Shown: piece by piece, positions 17,715 to 26,161 of the stretch
How positions within the stretch are numbered: position 1 is the stretch's first letter
Layout: every line of letters begins with the position of its first letter
Assembly (NCBI GenBank): GCA_016720595.1
Contig: JADKKI010000012.1
Coordinates: 186,001 to 250,000 of the forward strand
DNA length: 64,000 nucleotides
DNA from: Myxococcales bacterium
GTDB lineage: Bacteria; Myxococcota_A; Polyangia; Haliangiales; Haliangiaceae
Direction of reading: 5' to 3'
Notes under the pieces: model-generated
Database searches by the model: none
Told to the model about the DNA's origin: nothing
Seen by the model: only the letters and a program-made list of their open reading frames with translations
Translations under genes and position numbers: made by a program

Positions 17715-18947
17715 ATGAAGCTCGGCGAGATGCTCGTGCGAGACGGCCGGCTGAGCGAAGAGCAGCTCGATGCCGCCCTGAAGTTCCAGGCGCGGGATGG
17801 GGGGCGGATCGGGACGGTCCTGTTCGAGCACGGCTTCATCGATCTCGAGGCCTTGACCGTGTATCTGGGGCTCGAGCTGGGCATCCCGATCGCCACCGGC
17901 GCGATGCTGGAGCGCGCCAAGCGGGCGGCGGTCCGGCTGCTGCCACCGGCGATCGCGTTCAAGCACAAGTGTGTGCCACTGGTCGTCCAGGACCGACAGC
18001 TGATCGCCGCGATCGAGGATCCCCACGATTTCGCGACCCTCGAGGCGCTGAACTCGATCACCGGGTACCGCGTGCTGCCACGCGTGGCTCCCGAGGTCCG
18101 GATCTACTACTACATCGAGCGCTACTACGGCGTGGCCCGCCCCGCGCGGTTCGTGAAGTTCGCCGACACCGCGCGAGGCGATGAGAGCGCCGTCGATGCC
18201 GGCCTGCCCTCGCCGCCACTGCCCGGCCTGCCGCCGGTGCCCGCCTCGCTCGTCACGGCTCCCGGCCCGCGCCCTCGCCTGCGCAGCATGAAGATGGCGA
18301 AGATGTTCGACGACTCCGAGGCGCTCGAGCTCGAGGCCGACGATCTGATCGATGCTCTCGACGCCGATGATGCGGCGCCCGCCGAGACCGCGCCGCTCGC
18401 CGAGACCACGCCGATGCAGGCGTCGGCGCCGCGGACGCGCACCACGATCCCGCCGCCACTGATGGTGACGCCGATGACGGCCGATGTGGCGATGCGCGAG
18501 CTCGCGCTCGCCGCCGATCGCAACCGCATCGTCGAGGCGCTGCTTGGCTACGCCGCGTCCACGTTCGAATCGAGCGTGGTGTTCACGGTCCGCGACAACA
18601 TGGCGTTCGGCTGGAAGGCCCTCGGCGTCCCCGGCTATGCGCACGTCGAGCACGTGCTGATCCCGCTCGATGCGCCGAGCGTGCTGCAGTCCGCACTCGC
18701 CTCGGAGACCAACGTGTTCCACGGCCCCCTCACACCATCGACGGTGGGCTCGTACCTGTACAAGGTCCTCGGCTGCGCGGAGCCGCACCACGTCTCGGCA
18801 GGAGCGATCACGATCGGCAAGCGCGTCGTCAACCTGCTCTACGGCCACGGCAAGGAGCTGACGCCGATCCAGATCGGTGTGCTCGGCCAGGTCTGCAAGT
18901 CGGCAGCGGAGGCGTACACGCGCCTCATCGCGTCCAAGAAGAAGTAG
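17715..18947 (+). CDS. MshEN-domain (T2SS GspE N-terminal-like) protein
   Basis: A 410-residue protein. Residues 1-65 hold two copies of the MshEN half-motif: KLGEMLVRDGRLSEEQLDAAL followed by RIGTVLFEHGFIDLEALTVYL, then LGIP. In other proteins this fold binds cyclic di-GMP or forms the N-terminus of type II secretion and pilus ATPases. There is no ATPase domain here. A Pro/Ala linker spans ~165-255. The C-terminal part (~260-405) looks like a small sensor fold, possibly GAF-like. A role as a cyclic di-GMP-responsive regulator is plausible but inferred. Confidence 0.7.
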   Translation: MKLGEMLVRDGRLSEEQLDAALKFQARDGGRIGTVLFEHGFIDLEALTVYLGLELGIPIATGAMLERAKRAAVRLLPPAIAFKHKCVPLVVQDRQLIAAIEDPHDFATLEALNSITGYRVLPRVAPEVRIYYYIERYYGVARPARFVKFADTARGDESAVDAGLPSPPLPGLPPVPASLVTAPGPRPRLRSMKMAKMFDDSEALELEADDLIDALDADDAAPAETAPLAETTPMQASAPRTRTTIPPPLMVTPMTADVAMRELALAADRNRIVEALLGYAASTFESSVVFTVRDNMAFGWKALGVPGYAHVEHVLIPLDAPSVLQSALASETNVFHGPLTPSTVGSYLYKVLGCAEPHHVSAGAITIGKRVVNLLYGHGKELTPIQIGVLGQVCKSAAEAYTRLIASKKK

Positions 18948-19010
18948 ACGTAGCCGCGGGCTCGGGGAACCTGAACCAGAACCGGACGCTCCGATTCTCG
19001 GGATCGGTTG

Positions 19011-19562
19011 TTAGTTGATGCCCTTGATCACGCCCTGCGTGCTGCCCGCGGCGTGACACGCGCCACCGCTGCAGTTGCCGCCGCCGGCGGCGATCATCGA
19101 GTTCATCTTCGAGAAGTCGGGGCAGCCCGAGACGTCCGTGATCGTGGGGAACGTCATCGCCTGCGTGAAGTGGAACGTGCCCGCGCTCTCGGTCACCGCG
19201 GTCAGGGTCATCGTGCCCTTCTTGATGCGTACGATGACCCCAGGGTTCGGGGTCACGCCGTCCTTCTTGTAGACGGTGCCCGCTGCCGTGAACTCGCCGC
19301 CCGGCTGGCCGAGCAGGTGGCAGCCGACGCCAATACAGCCCTCACCAGCGTGCGTGGGTCCACCCGCGCCGCCGTGCTCGTGCGAGACCCCAGGCGTGGC
19401 GCTGCGATCGACGCACGCCGTGGCGAACCCGTTGGTGGTCCCGGCATCCGTGCCGCCGCCGCCACCACCACCGCCGCCGCCAATGGGTACTTCCCCGACG
19501 TCGCAGGCAGCCAGCGACACCAGGACCAGCATGGAAGTGGAGAAAGCCCGCAGTAAGACCAT
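19011..19562 (-). CDS. Secreted lipoprotein with two CX4CH motifs
   Basis: A protein of ~183 residues with the signal peptide MVLLRAFSTSMLVLVSLAAC and a Gly10 linker. It carries two CxxxxCH motifs, CIGVGCH and CSGGACH. CX4CH is an unusual c-type heme attachment motif, so the protein may bind two hemes. Between them is a stretch like a carboxypeptidase-regulatory/transthyretin fold (VYKKDGVTPNPGVIVRIKKG). The start at 19562 gives a complete signal peptide; an ATG at 19580 is also possible. It follows the M28 peptidase gene closely (about 25 nt) and may share its transcript. Confidence 0.6.
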   Translation of the reverse strand: MVLLRAFSTSMLVLVSLAACDVGEVPIGGGGGGGGGGTDAGTTNGFATACVDRSATPGVSHEHGGAGGPTHAGEGCIGVGCHLLGQPGGEFTAAGTVYKKDGVTPNPGVIVRIKKGTMTLTAVTESAGTFHFTQAMTFPTITDVSGCPDFSKMNSMIAAGGGNCSGGACHAAGSTQGVIKGIN

Positions 19563-19587
19563 TTGTAACAGTGGGTCCATGCAATTG

Positions 19588-21324
19588 CTAGCGCACCCCG
19601 GGGGTGACCTCGCAGGCGAGGTGGAACTGGTTGAAATCGGGACCTGTGCACGGCGGATGTGCGCGAGACGCCAGGACAACTCCCGTCAGGACGGAGAGTA
19701 GGCACCCCATGGGGAGGACGAATGCCCCCAGCGGACCCGTGGTTCCCCGGCTCCGGAGCAGCCAGGCGACCGAGGCTGCGACCGGGAGGCTGAACACCGT
19801 GACGAGCACCGCGAGGGGGAGGGAGCTCGGTAGAAAGCCGTTCCAGGCCGCCTCCCGAAGCTGGTTCGGGGTCAGCACGAGCACCATCGGGAGTGCCGCC
19901 GCCAGCGGTGCGAGCCACCGCCCCGGCCCCAGGCGTGGCGCGAGGGCGATCACGGCGGCGGGGACGAGCCAGATCCAGGCGAGCTCCGCGGCGCCGATCG
20001 CGAGCAGCGCCGCACCGATCACGAGCGGAACGACGACCGCGATCGCGTGGTAGCGGAGCGCTCCGATCCACGGCCGCAGGCGACGCGCGAACAAGACAAC
20101 CAGCCCGAGTGAGCCGGCGAGCACGAGGATCTCGGTGATCGTCGCGCGCAGCGGCGCGTGGAGCCACGGCGCGGGATGCGCGCCGCGCGTGACCAGCTCG
20201 GTGGCGAGCGTCGCGCCCGCTGCGAGCACGAAGCAGCAGAGCGCGGCGAGCGCACCGAGGCCACCGCGGACGCGCGCGGTGCGCAGCGAGATCAAGAGGC
20301 CGAAGGCGAGGAGGCCGAGAGCGAGCTCGACCGCGATCAGGATCCAGCGCGCGAGGACCTGGTTGTGGAGCACGGGCACCCAGAAGCCGTCGGCACCGCC
20401 CGCCTCGGGTGGAGGCAAGCGCGTCAGCGCGAACAGCAGCCGTCCGAGCTCGTCGATCGAGCCGCGATCCACGCGCGACAGGAGATCGCGCGGGCTGTGA
20501 TACGCGAGATCGATCCACTCGCCATCCTGCCCGCGATCGTAGAAGTGGACCGCGCGGATGCCACGCCGCGTGAACGGGCCATGATCGGAGCGCTCGGCCT
20601 GGGGCCACCACCTGCTGACCACGCGGTGGGCGAGCGGCGCACGGATCACCACACCGGCGCGATCCGCGGCGGCGGCGAGCCAGCGCATCTCCTCGGCGCC
20701 GATCAGCTCGCTCGCACCGTTGAGGCTGAGCGCGCCACTGCCCCCGACGAGATCGAGGGCGATCGCGAACATCACATCGTCGCCCACCCGCGCCGCCAGG
20801 GCCTCGGCACCGACGAGGCCGATCTCCTCGTTCGCGGTGAAGGCGAGCATCACACCGTACTTCGGTGACGCGAGATCGAGGGCGCGCGCGAGCTCGATCA
20901 GCATGCCCACAGCGACGGCGTTATCGACCGCGCCCGGGCTCCCGGCGACGGTGTCGTAGTGCGCCATGATCAGCAGCACGCGGCCCGGCGGACCAAACCG
21001 CACGACGAGGTTCGGGTCGAGCCCCTCGGCGCGGTGGGCGCGCCGCACGGTGGCGCCGAGCACCGTGATCTCGGGGAGGTCGACCGCGCCAACGGAGAAC
21101 CGCTCGACCTTGCCACCAGCCTCGGTCACCGCCTTCTCGATATAGCGCGCCGCATCGCGCGAATACTCGGTGTCGCCGGGGCGCGGACCGAGCACCATCA
21201 TCGAGCCGACATGGACCATCACCTGGTCGACATCGATTCCCGGCCCAGGTGCGCTGCCCGATTCGGTGCCCGGTTCGGTGCCCGAACACGCCGCGCAGAG
21301 TGCGAGGACCAGCGCGGCGCGCAC
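19588..21324 (-). CDS. M28-family metallopeptidase lipoprotein with C-terminal membrane domain
   Basis: A 578-residue aminopeptidase-like protein anchored in the membrane. The N-terminus MRAALVLALCAAC is a lipoprotein signal. The zinc peptidase domain shows the M28 ligand order: His122 and Asp124 in MAHYDTVAG, Asp134 in GAVDNAVAVG, Glu166-Glu167 in ANEEIGL, Asp191 in LDLVGG, and a late His in YHSPRD. After residue ~320 come about seven to eight hydrophobic segments, as in the Fxna/ERMP1-like branch of the family. The substrate is unknown. It starts 3 nt after hisC and belongs to that minus-strand cluster. Confidence 0.85.
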   Translation of the reverse strand: MRAALVLALCAACSGTEPGTESGSAPGPGIDVDQVMVHVGSMMVLGPRPGDTEYSRDAARYIEKAVTEAGGKVERFSVGAVDLPEITVLGATVRRAHRAEGLDPNLVVRFGPPGRVLLIMAHYDTVAGSPGAVDNAVAVGMLIELARALDLASPKYGVMLAFTANEEIGLVGAEALAARVGDDVMFAIALDLVGGSGALSLNGASELIGAEEMRWLAAAADRAGVVIRAPLAHRVVSRWWPQAERSDHGPFTRRGIRAVHFYDRGQDGEWIDLAYHSPRDLLSRVDRGSIDELGRLLFALTRLPPPEAGGADGFWVPVLHNQVLARWILIAVELALGLLAFGLLISLRTARVRGGLGALAALCCFVLAAGATLATELVTRGAHPAPWLHAPLRATITEILVLAGSLGLVVLFARRLRPWIGALRYHAIAVVVPLVIGAALLAIGAAELAWIWLVPAAVIALAPRLGPGRWLAPLAAALPMVLVLTPNQLREAAWNGFLPSSLPLAVLVTVFSLPVAASVAWLLRSRGTTGPLGAFVLPMGCLLSVLTGVVLASRAHPPCTGPDFNQFHLACEVTPGVR

Positions 21325-21327
21325 GGA

Positions 21328-22410
21328 TCAGGCCGCGTACGCCCGCAGAAGCGCCGCGGTCTCGGCGGCGGTCCCGACGGTGATCCGCAGGCAGTTCGCG
21401 AGCGGGCCGGTGGCGCCGAAGGACCGCACCGAGATCCCTGCCGCCGCGAGCTTCGCGTAGGTCGCGGCGGCATCGGGGAACCGGACCAGGAGCAGGTTCG
21501 CGCGCGAAGGGAACACGTGCAGCCCGAACGCGGCCAGGGCGATCGCCAGGCGCGAGCGCTCCTCGACGACCTCGGCCGCGCGCGCCGCACACCAGGCAGC
21601 GCCGTCCTCGAGCACCAGCTCCGCGGCGCGCTGATCGAGGGACGACAGGTTGTAGGGTGGCCGCACCTTCTCGAGCACCGCAGCGATCGCGGGGGCGCTG
21701 ATCGTGAAGCCAACACGCAGCCCTGCGAGCCCGATCTTCGACAGCGTCCGCATCACCACGAGGTTCGGATGCGCGGCGAGCGCCGGGAGGTTGGAGACGC
21801 CGGCATACGCGACATAGGCCTCGTCGGAGACGATCACGGTGCTGGGGTGGCGCGCTGCGAGCTCGAGGGCGAACGCCATGCGCCACAGCGTGCCGGTGGG
21901 GTTGTTCGGCAGCGCGAGGAACACCACGCTCGGGCGATGCAGGGCGATCGCGGCCTCGACGGCGGCCTCGTCGAGCTCGAGCTCCGGCGTGAGCGGCACC
22001 TCCACGAGCGGCAGCCCGCGCGCGATCGCGGCGATCCGGTAGTAGACGAAGCTCGGAGTCGGCGTGAGGATCGGCCCGGGAAACGCGCTGCACAGCAGGG
22101 CGATCAGCTCGTCGGAGCCGTTGCCGAACACGAGCTGCCCGCCCGCGACGCCGAGCTGGTGCGCGAGGATCGCGCGGAGCCTCGCGGCCTGTGGATCCGG
22201 ATAGCGCTCGAGAGGGACCTCCGCGAGCGCGGCCCCGAGCTTCGCGCGGAGCTCCGGCGGCAGGCCGTACGGGAGCTCGTTGGCGTCGAGCTTCGCGACG
22301 AGGCGCGGCGGCCTGGGCACGTGATACGCGGTGCTACCTCGCAGCGCGGCGGGCACACGAGCGGCGAGCGGCCCAAGATCGTCGTCGGGATCGTCGCCGG
22401 GAACGCTCAT
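21328..22410 (-). CDS. hisC: Histidinol-phosphate aminotransferase
   Basis: This fold-type I PLP enzyme converts imidazole-acetol phosphate and glutamate to histidinol phosphate, in histidine biosynthesis. It is 360 residues long, normal for HisC. LDANELPYGLPPEL at the N-terminus, FGNGSDELI, NNPTGTLW and the PLP-lysine motif TLSKIGLAGLRVGF are all present. The start ATG at 22410 lies 7 nt after the hisD stop, which supports an operon and makes a histidine role more likely than a related aminotransferase. The frame is open upstream, but only within hisD. Confidence 0.88.
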   Translation of the reverse strand: MSVPGDDPDDDLGPLAARVPAALRGSTAYHVPRPPRLVAKLDANELPYGLPPELRAKLGAALAEVPLERYPDPQAARLRAILAHQLGVAGGQLVFGNGSDELIALLCSAFPGPILTPTPSFVYYRIAAIARGLPLVEVPLTPELELDEAAVEAAIALHRPSVVFLALPNNPTGTLWRMAFALELAARHPSTVIVSDEAYVAYAGVSNLPALAAHPNLVVMRTLSKIGLAGLRVGFTISAPAIAAVLEKVRPPYNLSSLDQRAAELVLEDGAAWCAARAAEVVEERSRLAIALAAFGLHVFPSRANLLLVRFPDAAATYAKLAAAGISVRSFGATGPLANCLRITVGTAAETAALLRAYAA

Positions 22411-22417
22411 TGCCCGC

Positions 22418-23689
22418 TCACGGCTTTCCCCGCAGCAGCGCCGAGCGGCCATGGCCGTCGAGACCTTCGCACGCGGCGAGTGCGGCGATCGGAGCGGCGT
22501 GTGCGGCGGCGGCAGCGGCGCTGTACTCGACGATCGAGGTGCGCTTGCGGAAGTGGTGGACGCCGAGCGGAGACGCGTAGCGGGCCGCGCCGCCGGTGGG
22601 CAGCACGTGGTTGGCGCCGGCGAGGTAATCCCCGGCCGCCTCCGAGGAGTACGCGCCGACGAAGATCGCCCCCGAGGTGGTGCAGAGCGCCGCGGCGGCC
22701 CGCGCATCCGCGATCTGGAGCTCGAGGTGCTCCGGGGCGAACGCGTTCGCGTACGCGATCGCGGCCTCGATCGAGGCGACGATGACGGCGGCGCCGTGGC
22801 TGCGGAGCGCGGCGAGTGCGATCTCCTTGCGCGGGAGATCCGCGAGCTGACGGAGCAGCTCGGCCTCGACGGCCGCCGGCAGCGCCGGTGCCGTGGTGAC
22901 GAGGATCGCGCGCGCCTCGGTGTCGTGCTCGGCCTGGGCGATCAGGTCGGCCGCGACCCACGCGGGGTTCGCGCCGGCATCCGCGATGATCAGGACCTCG
23001 GAGGGACCGGCGATCGAATCGATGTCGACCTCGCCGTAGACCTGCCGCTTCGCGGACGCGACCCAGGCATTGCCCGGCCCGACGATCTTGTCGACGCGCG
23101 GCACGGTCTCGGTGCCGTATGCGAGCGCGGCCACCGCCTGCGCCCCACCGAGCTCGAACACGCGATCCACACCGGCGAGCTGCGCGGCGAGCAGTGCTTC
23201 GGGCGAGGCACCCGGCGTGACCATGATGACCTCGGGCACGCCGGCGACCTTCGCCGGGATCGCCGTCATCAGGACGCTCGAGGGATAGCGCGCGGTGCCC
23301 CCGGGGACGTACAGGCCCACGCGCGCGAGCGGCGTGACGCGGAGCTCGAGGCGCACACCGTCGAGGACGACGTCGACCTCGGGATCGAGCTGCAGCGCGT
23401 GGAACGCGCGGAGCCGCTGGGTGGCGAGCTCGAGCGCCGCCCGGACCTGGGGCTCGACGCCAGCGGCGAGCTCGGCCCATCGCGCACGAGACAGCTCGTA
23501 GCTGCCCGCGGTGGGCTCGCGCTTGTCGAACCGGCGCGTGTAGTCGGCGACGGCCGCGTCCCGGCGAGTCCGGACATCCGCGAGGATCGCCGCGACCTGG
23601 TCGTCGATCGACCCGGCCATCCGTGTGGTTCGATCGAGCAGTGCGGCTGCCTCGGGGGTGCCGCCGCGCAGGACTCGCAGCATCGTCAC
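22418..23689 (-). CDS. hisD: Histidinol dehydrogenase
   Basis: HisD carries out the last two steps of histidine synthesis, oxidising L-histidinol to L-histidine with NAD and zinc. The 423-residue sequence is full length. Recognisable signatures are [48 protein letters not shown] with zinc-ligand residues, and APEHLEL. The gene sits between a lipoprotein gene (6-nt gap) and hisC (7-nt gap). All are on the minus strand, so they are probably transcribed together. Other his genes are not in the window. Confidence 0.95.
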   Translation of the reverse strand: MTMLRVLRGGTPEAAALLDRTTRMAGSIDDQVAAILADVRTRRDAAVADYTRRFDKREPTAGSYELSRARWAELAAGVEPQVRAALELATQRLRAFHALQLDPEVDVVLDGVRLELRVTPLARVGLYVPGGTARYPSSVLMTAIPAKVAGVPEVIMVTPGASPEALLAAQLAGVDRVFELGGAQAVAALAYGTETVPRVDKIVGPGNAWVASAKRQVYGEVDIDSIAGPSEVLIIADAGANPAWVAADLIAQAEHDTEARAILVTTAPALPAAVEAELLRQLADLPRKEIALAALRSHGAAVIVASIEAAIAYANAFAPEHLELQIADARAAAALCTTSGAIFVGAYSSEAAGDYLAGANHVLPTGGAARYASPLGVHHFRKRTSIVEYSAAAAAAHAAPIAALAACEGLDGHGRSALLRGKP

Positions 23690-23695
23690 GTCTGC

Positions 23696-24415
23696 TTACT
23701 TCTTCTTGGGCGGTTTCTTGGGATCGGACTTGGGATCTGGCTTCGGATCGGGCGCCGGGTCGGTCTCGACCTTCTTCTCCGGGATCTTCACCTTGTTCGG
23801 ATCGTAGTGGTCGAGGTTCGGGGTCGGTGCGTTCGGGTTGTAGGGCTCCTTGACGTCGCCCGGTTTGGGCTTGGTCTCGGGGCCCGCAGGGAGCGGCCCT
23901 TCGAGAGCGCCACCCGGCAGCTTCGAAGGATAGCGATCACCGTAGCTCTCCACCACCGACCCCGGGACCGAGGTTCTGCCTTGGCCACCGACCTTCACCA
24001 CGTGCCGCTTCGACGGCCAGATCGCCCACGCCTCGCCCGGCCCCTTGATCGTCAGGGTGCGGACCCCGGAGATCTTCTCCTCGTCGACCTGATAGCCCTT
24101 CTCCTGCGCCAGGCGCCGGACCAGCTTCACGGTCTCGCGGACCACCCCATCGGGCTTCTCGTAGGACGTTACAGTTACGTTGACGAGATCCTTGTCCTCG
24201 ATGTGCCCGCGCTTCTCGGCATCGTTCGTGATGTAGCTCGCGCTGTAGGCCTCGCCCTTGTTGCCGTCGATCCAGACCTCGACGTCGAGAAGGGGGCCTT
24301 GAAAGCGTCGGTATTTCCATGAGCCGAGGTCGCCCTCGACCACCAGGCGTTTCGGGACCGGCTTGGTGCCTCCACACCCGACGAGGAGGACCAGCGCAAC
24401 CAGCACGGATCGCAT
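23696..24415 (-). CDS. Hypothetical lipoprotein with Pro/Lys/Asp-rich tail
   Basis: A 239-residue lipoprotein of unknown function. The signal peptide [15 protein letters not shown] ends in LVGC. A folded domain (~25-150) is followed by a low-complexity tail rich in Pro, Lys and Asp that ends in repeated [17 protein letters not shown]. It heads the hisD-hisC transcript and diverges from metK. A TACGAT hexamer is 7 nt upstream of the ATG. Its link to histidine synthesis is not obvious; the shared transcript may be incidental. Confidence 0.65.
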   Translation of the reverse strand: MRSVLVALVLLVGCGGTKPVPKRLVVEGDLGSWKYRRFQGPLLDVEVWIDGNKGEAYSASYITNDAEKRGHIEDKDLVNVTVTSYEKPDGVVRETVKLVRRLAQEKGYQVDEEKISGVRTLTIKGPGEAWAIWPSKRHVVKVGGQGRTSVPGSVVESYGDRYPSKLPGGALEGPLPAGPETKPKPGDVKEPYNPNAPTPNLDHYDPNKVKIPEKKVETDPAPDPKPDPKSDPKKPPKKK

Positions 24416-24422
24416 CCGCTAT

Positions 24423-24428
24423 ATCGTA
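24423..24428 (-). promoter_or_regulatory. TANNNT -10-like element upstream of the lipoprotein-hisDC unit
   Basis: TACGAT on the minus strand lies 7 nt before the ATG at 24415. It faces the metK promoter within a 67-bp divergent gap. Confidence 0.4.
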
Positions 24429-24441
24429 CCTCTTATCCGTG

Positions 24442-24470
24442 TTGACAGCGCCGGCCCGTCGCTGAATAGT
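24442..24470 (+). promoter_or_regulatory. Sigma-70-type promoter of metK
   Basis: TTGACA at 24442-24447 is separated by 17 nt from AATAGT at 24465-24470. Transcription would start near 24476-24478, leaving a leader of only about 5-7 nt before the ATG at 24483. No SAM riboswitch can fit in this gap. No Shine-Dalgarno sequence is present. Confidence 0.65.
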
Positions 24471-24482
24471 CCCGCCACCTCT

Positions 24483-26051
24483 ATGGCCAGCTACCTGTTC
24501 TCCTCCGAATCCGTCACCGAAGGTCACCCCGACAAGCTTTGCGATCAGGTCTCCGACGCGATCCTCGACGCGTGTCTGGAAGTCGATCCGCATAGTCGCG
24601 TCGCTTGCGAGACCGTCGCCAAGACCGGCTTCGTGCTGGTCGCCGGTGAGATCACCACGCGCGCACAGCTCGATTTCCAGAAGATCGTGCGCAACACCGT
24701 TCGCGACATCGGCTTCACCTCGTCGGACATCGGCTTCGATGCCACGACGTGCGCCGTGATGGTCGCGATCGAGCAGCAGTCTCCGGACATCGCCCAGGGC
24801 GTTGACCGTGGCGATCCGAAGAAGCAGGGCGCCGGCGATCAGGGCCTGATGTTCGGCTACGCCTGCGACGAGACCAAGGAGCTGATGCCGCTGCCGATCC
24901 AGATGGCGCACCAGCTCGCGCTCAAGCTCGCAGAGGTCCGCAAGCTGCAGTCCAACGGGATCAACTGGCTCCGCCCCGACGGCAAGACCCAGGTCTCGAT
25001 CCGCTACCAGGACGGCGAGGTCACGGGCGTCGAGGCGATCGTCGTCTCCACGCAGCATGGCCCCGAGGTCGAGCACAAGGAGATCGTCGATGCGATCACC
25101 GAGCTCGTCATCAAGCCGATCGTCCCGGCGAAGCTGATCACGAAGAAGACCAAGATCCACGTCAACCCGACCGGCCGCTTCGTCATCGGTGGCCCGCAGG
25201 GCGACACCGGCCTCACCGGCCGCAAGATCATCGTCGACACCTATGGTGGGTACGCTCGCCACGGTGGCGGCGCGTTCTCGGGCAAGGATCCGAGCAAGGT
25301 CGATCGCTCGGCCGCGTACTACGCGCGGTACATCGCGAAGCACATCGTCGCTGCGGGCCTCGCTCGCCGCTGCGAGGTTCAGTTCGCGTACGCGATCGGC
25401 GTCGCCGAGCCCGTCTCGATGCTGGTGGATACGTTCGGCACCGGCATCGTCGCCGACGAGATCCTCACCAAGGCCGTGCTGAAGACGTTCGATGCCCGCC
25501 CGGGCATGCTGATCACGGAGCTCGACCTCCGCCGTCCGATCTTCCGTGACACCGCTGCCTACGGCCACTTCGGCCGCGAGAACGCGAACTTCACGTGGGA
25601 GCAGACGCCGCTCGTCGACAAGCTCCGCAGCGCTGCCGGCATCAAGGCCGTGAAGCCCGTCGTGGCGCCGGTCGTCGTCGCTGCGGTTGCGGCTCCGGCT
25701 CCGGCCGCGAAGCCGGAGAAGGCTGCCAAGCCGGCTCCCGCGGCGAAGGCCGCCCCGGTCGCCAAGGCCGCCCCGGTCGCCAAGGCCGCTCCGGTCGCCA
25801 AGGTCGCGGCGAAGGCCGCTCCGGTCGCCAAGGCGGCCCCCGCCGCCAAGGTCCCGGTCGTCAAGGCGAAGGCCGCGACGAATGGCCACGCAAACGGCCA
25901 CACCAATGGTCACGCGAACGGCAACGGCAAGGGCGTGAAGACCAACGGCAAGCTCGCCGCGAAGCCCACCAAGCTCGCAGCGAAGGCGTCGAAGAAGGCG
26001 CCCCCGCCGCCGGCCGCGAAGAAGAAGAGCGCGAACGTCGCGCGTGCGTAG
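24483..26051 (+). CDS. metK: S-adenosylmethionine synthetase with long basic C-terminal extension
   Basis: MetK makes S-adenosylmethionine from ATP and methionine. Residues 1-384 form a normal Met[18 protein letters not shown], the phosphate loop [14 protein letters not shown] and the late [12 protein letters not shown]. The remaining ~138 residues are not part of any MetK I know. They consist of Ala/Pro/Lys repeats built on AAPVAK, encoded by near-identical 18-bp units at ~25740-25860, then [16 protein letters not shown] and a Lys/Ala tail. This resembles histone H1-like DNA-binding tails. The frame runs without interruption, and the catalytic part looks complete. Function of the tail is unknown. 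Confidence 0.93.
   Translation: MASYLFSSESVTEGHPDKLCDQVSDAILDACLEVDPHSRVACETVAKTGFVLVAGEITTRAQLDFQKIVRNTVRDIGFTSSDIGFDATTCAVMVAIEQQSPDIAQGVDRGDPKKQGAGDQGLMFGYACDETKELMPLPIQMAHQLALKLAEVRKLQSNGINWLRPDGKTQVSIRYQDGEVTGVEAIVVSTQHGPEVEHKEIVDAITELVIKPIVPAKLITKKTKIHVNPTGRFVIGGPQGDTGLTGRKIIVDTYGGYARHGGGAFSGKDPSKVDRSAAYYARYIAKHIVAAGLARRCEVQFAYAIGVAEPVSMLVDTFGTGIVADEILTKAVLKTFDARPGMLITELDLRRPIFRDTAAYGHFGRENANFTWEQTPLVDKLRSAAGIKAVKPVVAPVVVAAVAAPAPAAKPEKAAKPAPAAKAAPVAKAAPVAKAAPVAKVAAKAAPVAKAAPAAKVPVVKAKAATNGHANGHTNGHANGNGKGVKTNGKLAAKPTKLAAKASKKAPPPPAAKKKSANVARA
25740..25862 (+). repeat. Coding 18-bp tandem repeats in metK
   Basis: Units of the type GCCGCCCCGGTCGCCAAG, encoding AAPVAK, recur at least five times with small changes inside the metK tail. 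Repeat number could vary between strains through slippage. Confidence 0.8.
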
Positions 26052-26161
26052 TCGGGTCGCCTGATCGTGCTCCCCGGGCCCCACGTCCGGGTGTGGGAAC
26101 GATCACCGCCGCGAGGCGAAACCGGGCACGACGGCCGAGAGATCGTGCCATCGTTGCCCGA

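Noticed and set aside
17676..18848. Upstream extension of the L,D-transpeptidase frame
   Set aside because: The extension is antisense to the MshEN gene and would place the lipoprotein signal peptide in the middle of the protein.
12628..19000. A complete contractile injection or type VI secretion locus
   Set aside because: Only the ATPase is of that type; no tube, sheath, spike or baseplate gene was found on either strand.
24416..24482. SAM riboswitch upstream of metK
   Set aside because: The gap is only 67 bp and is filled by a promoter whose start site is a few nt before the ATG; there is no room for an aptamer.
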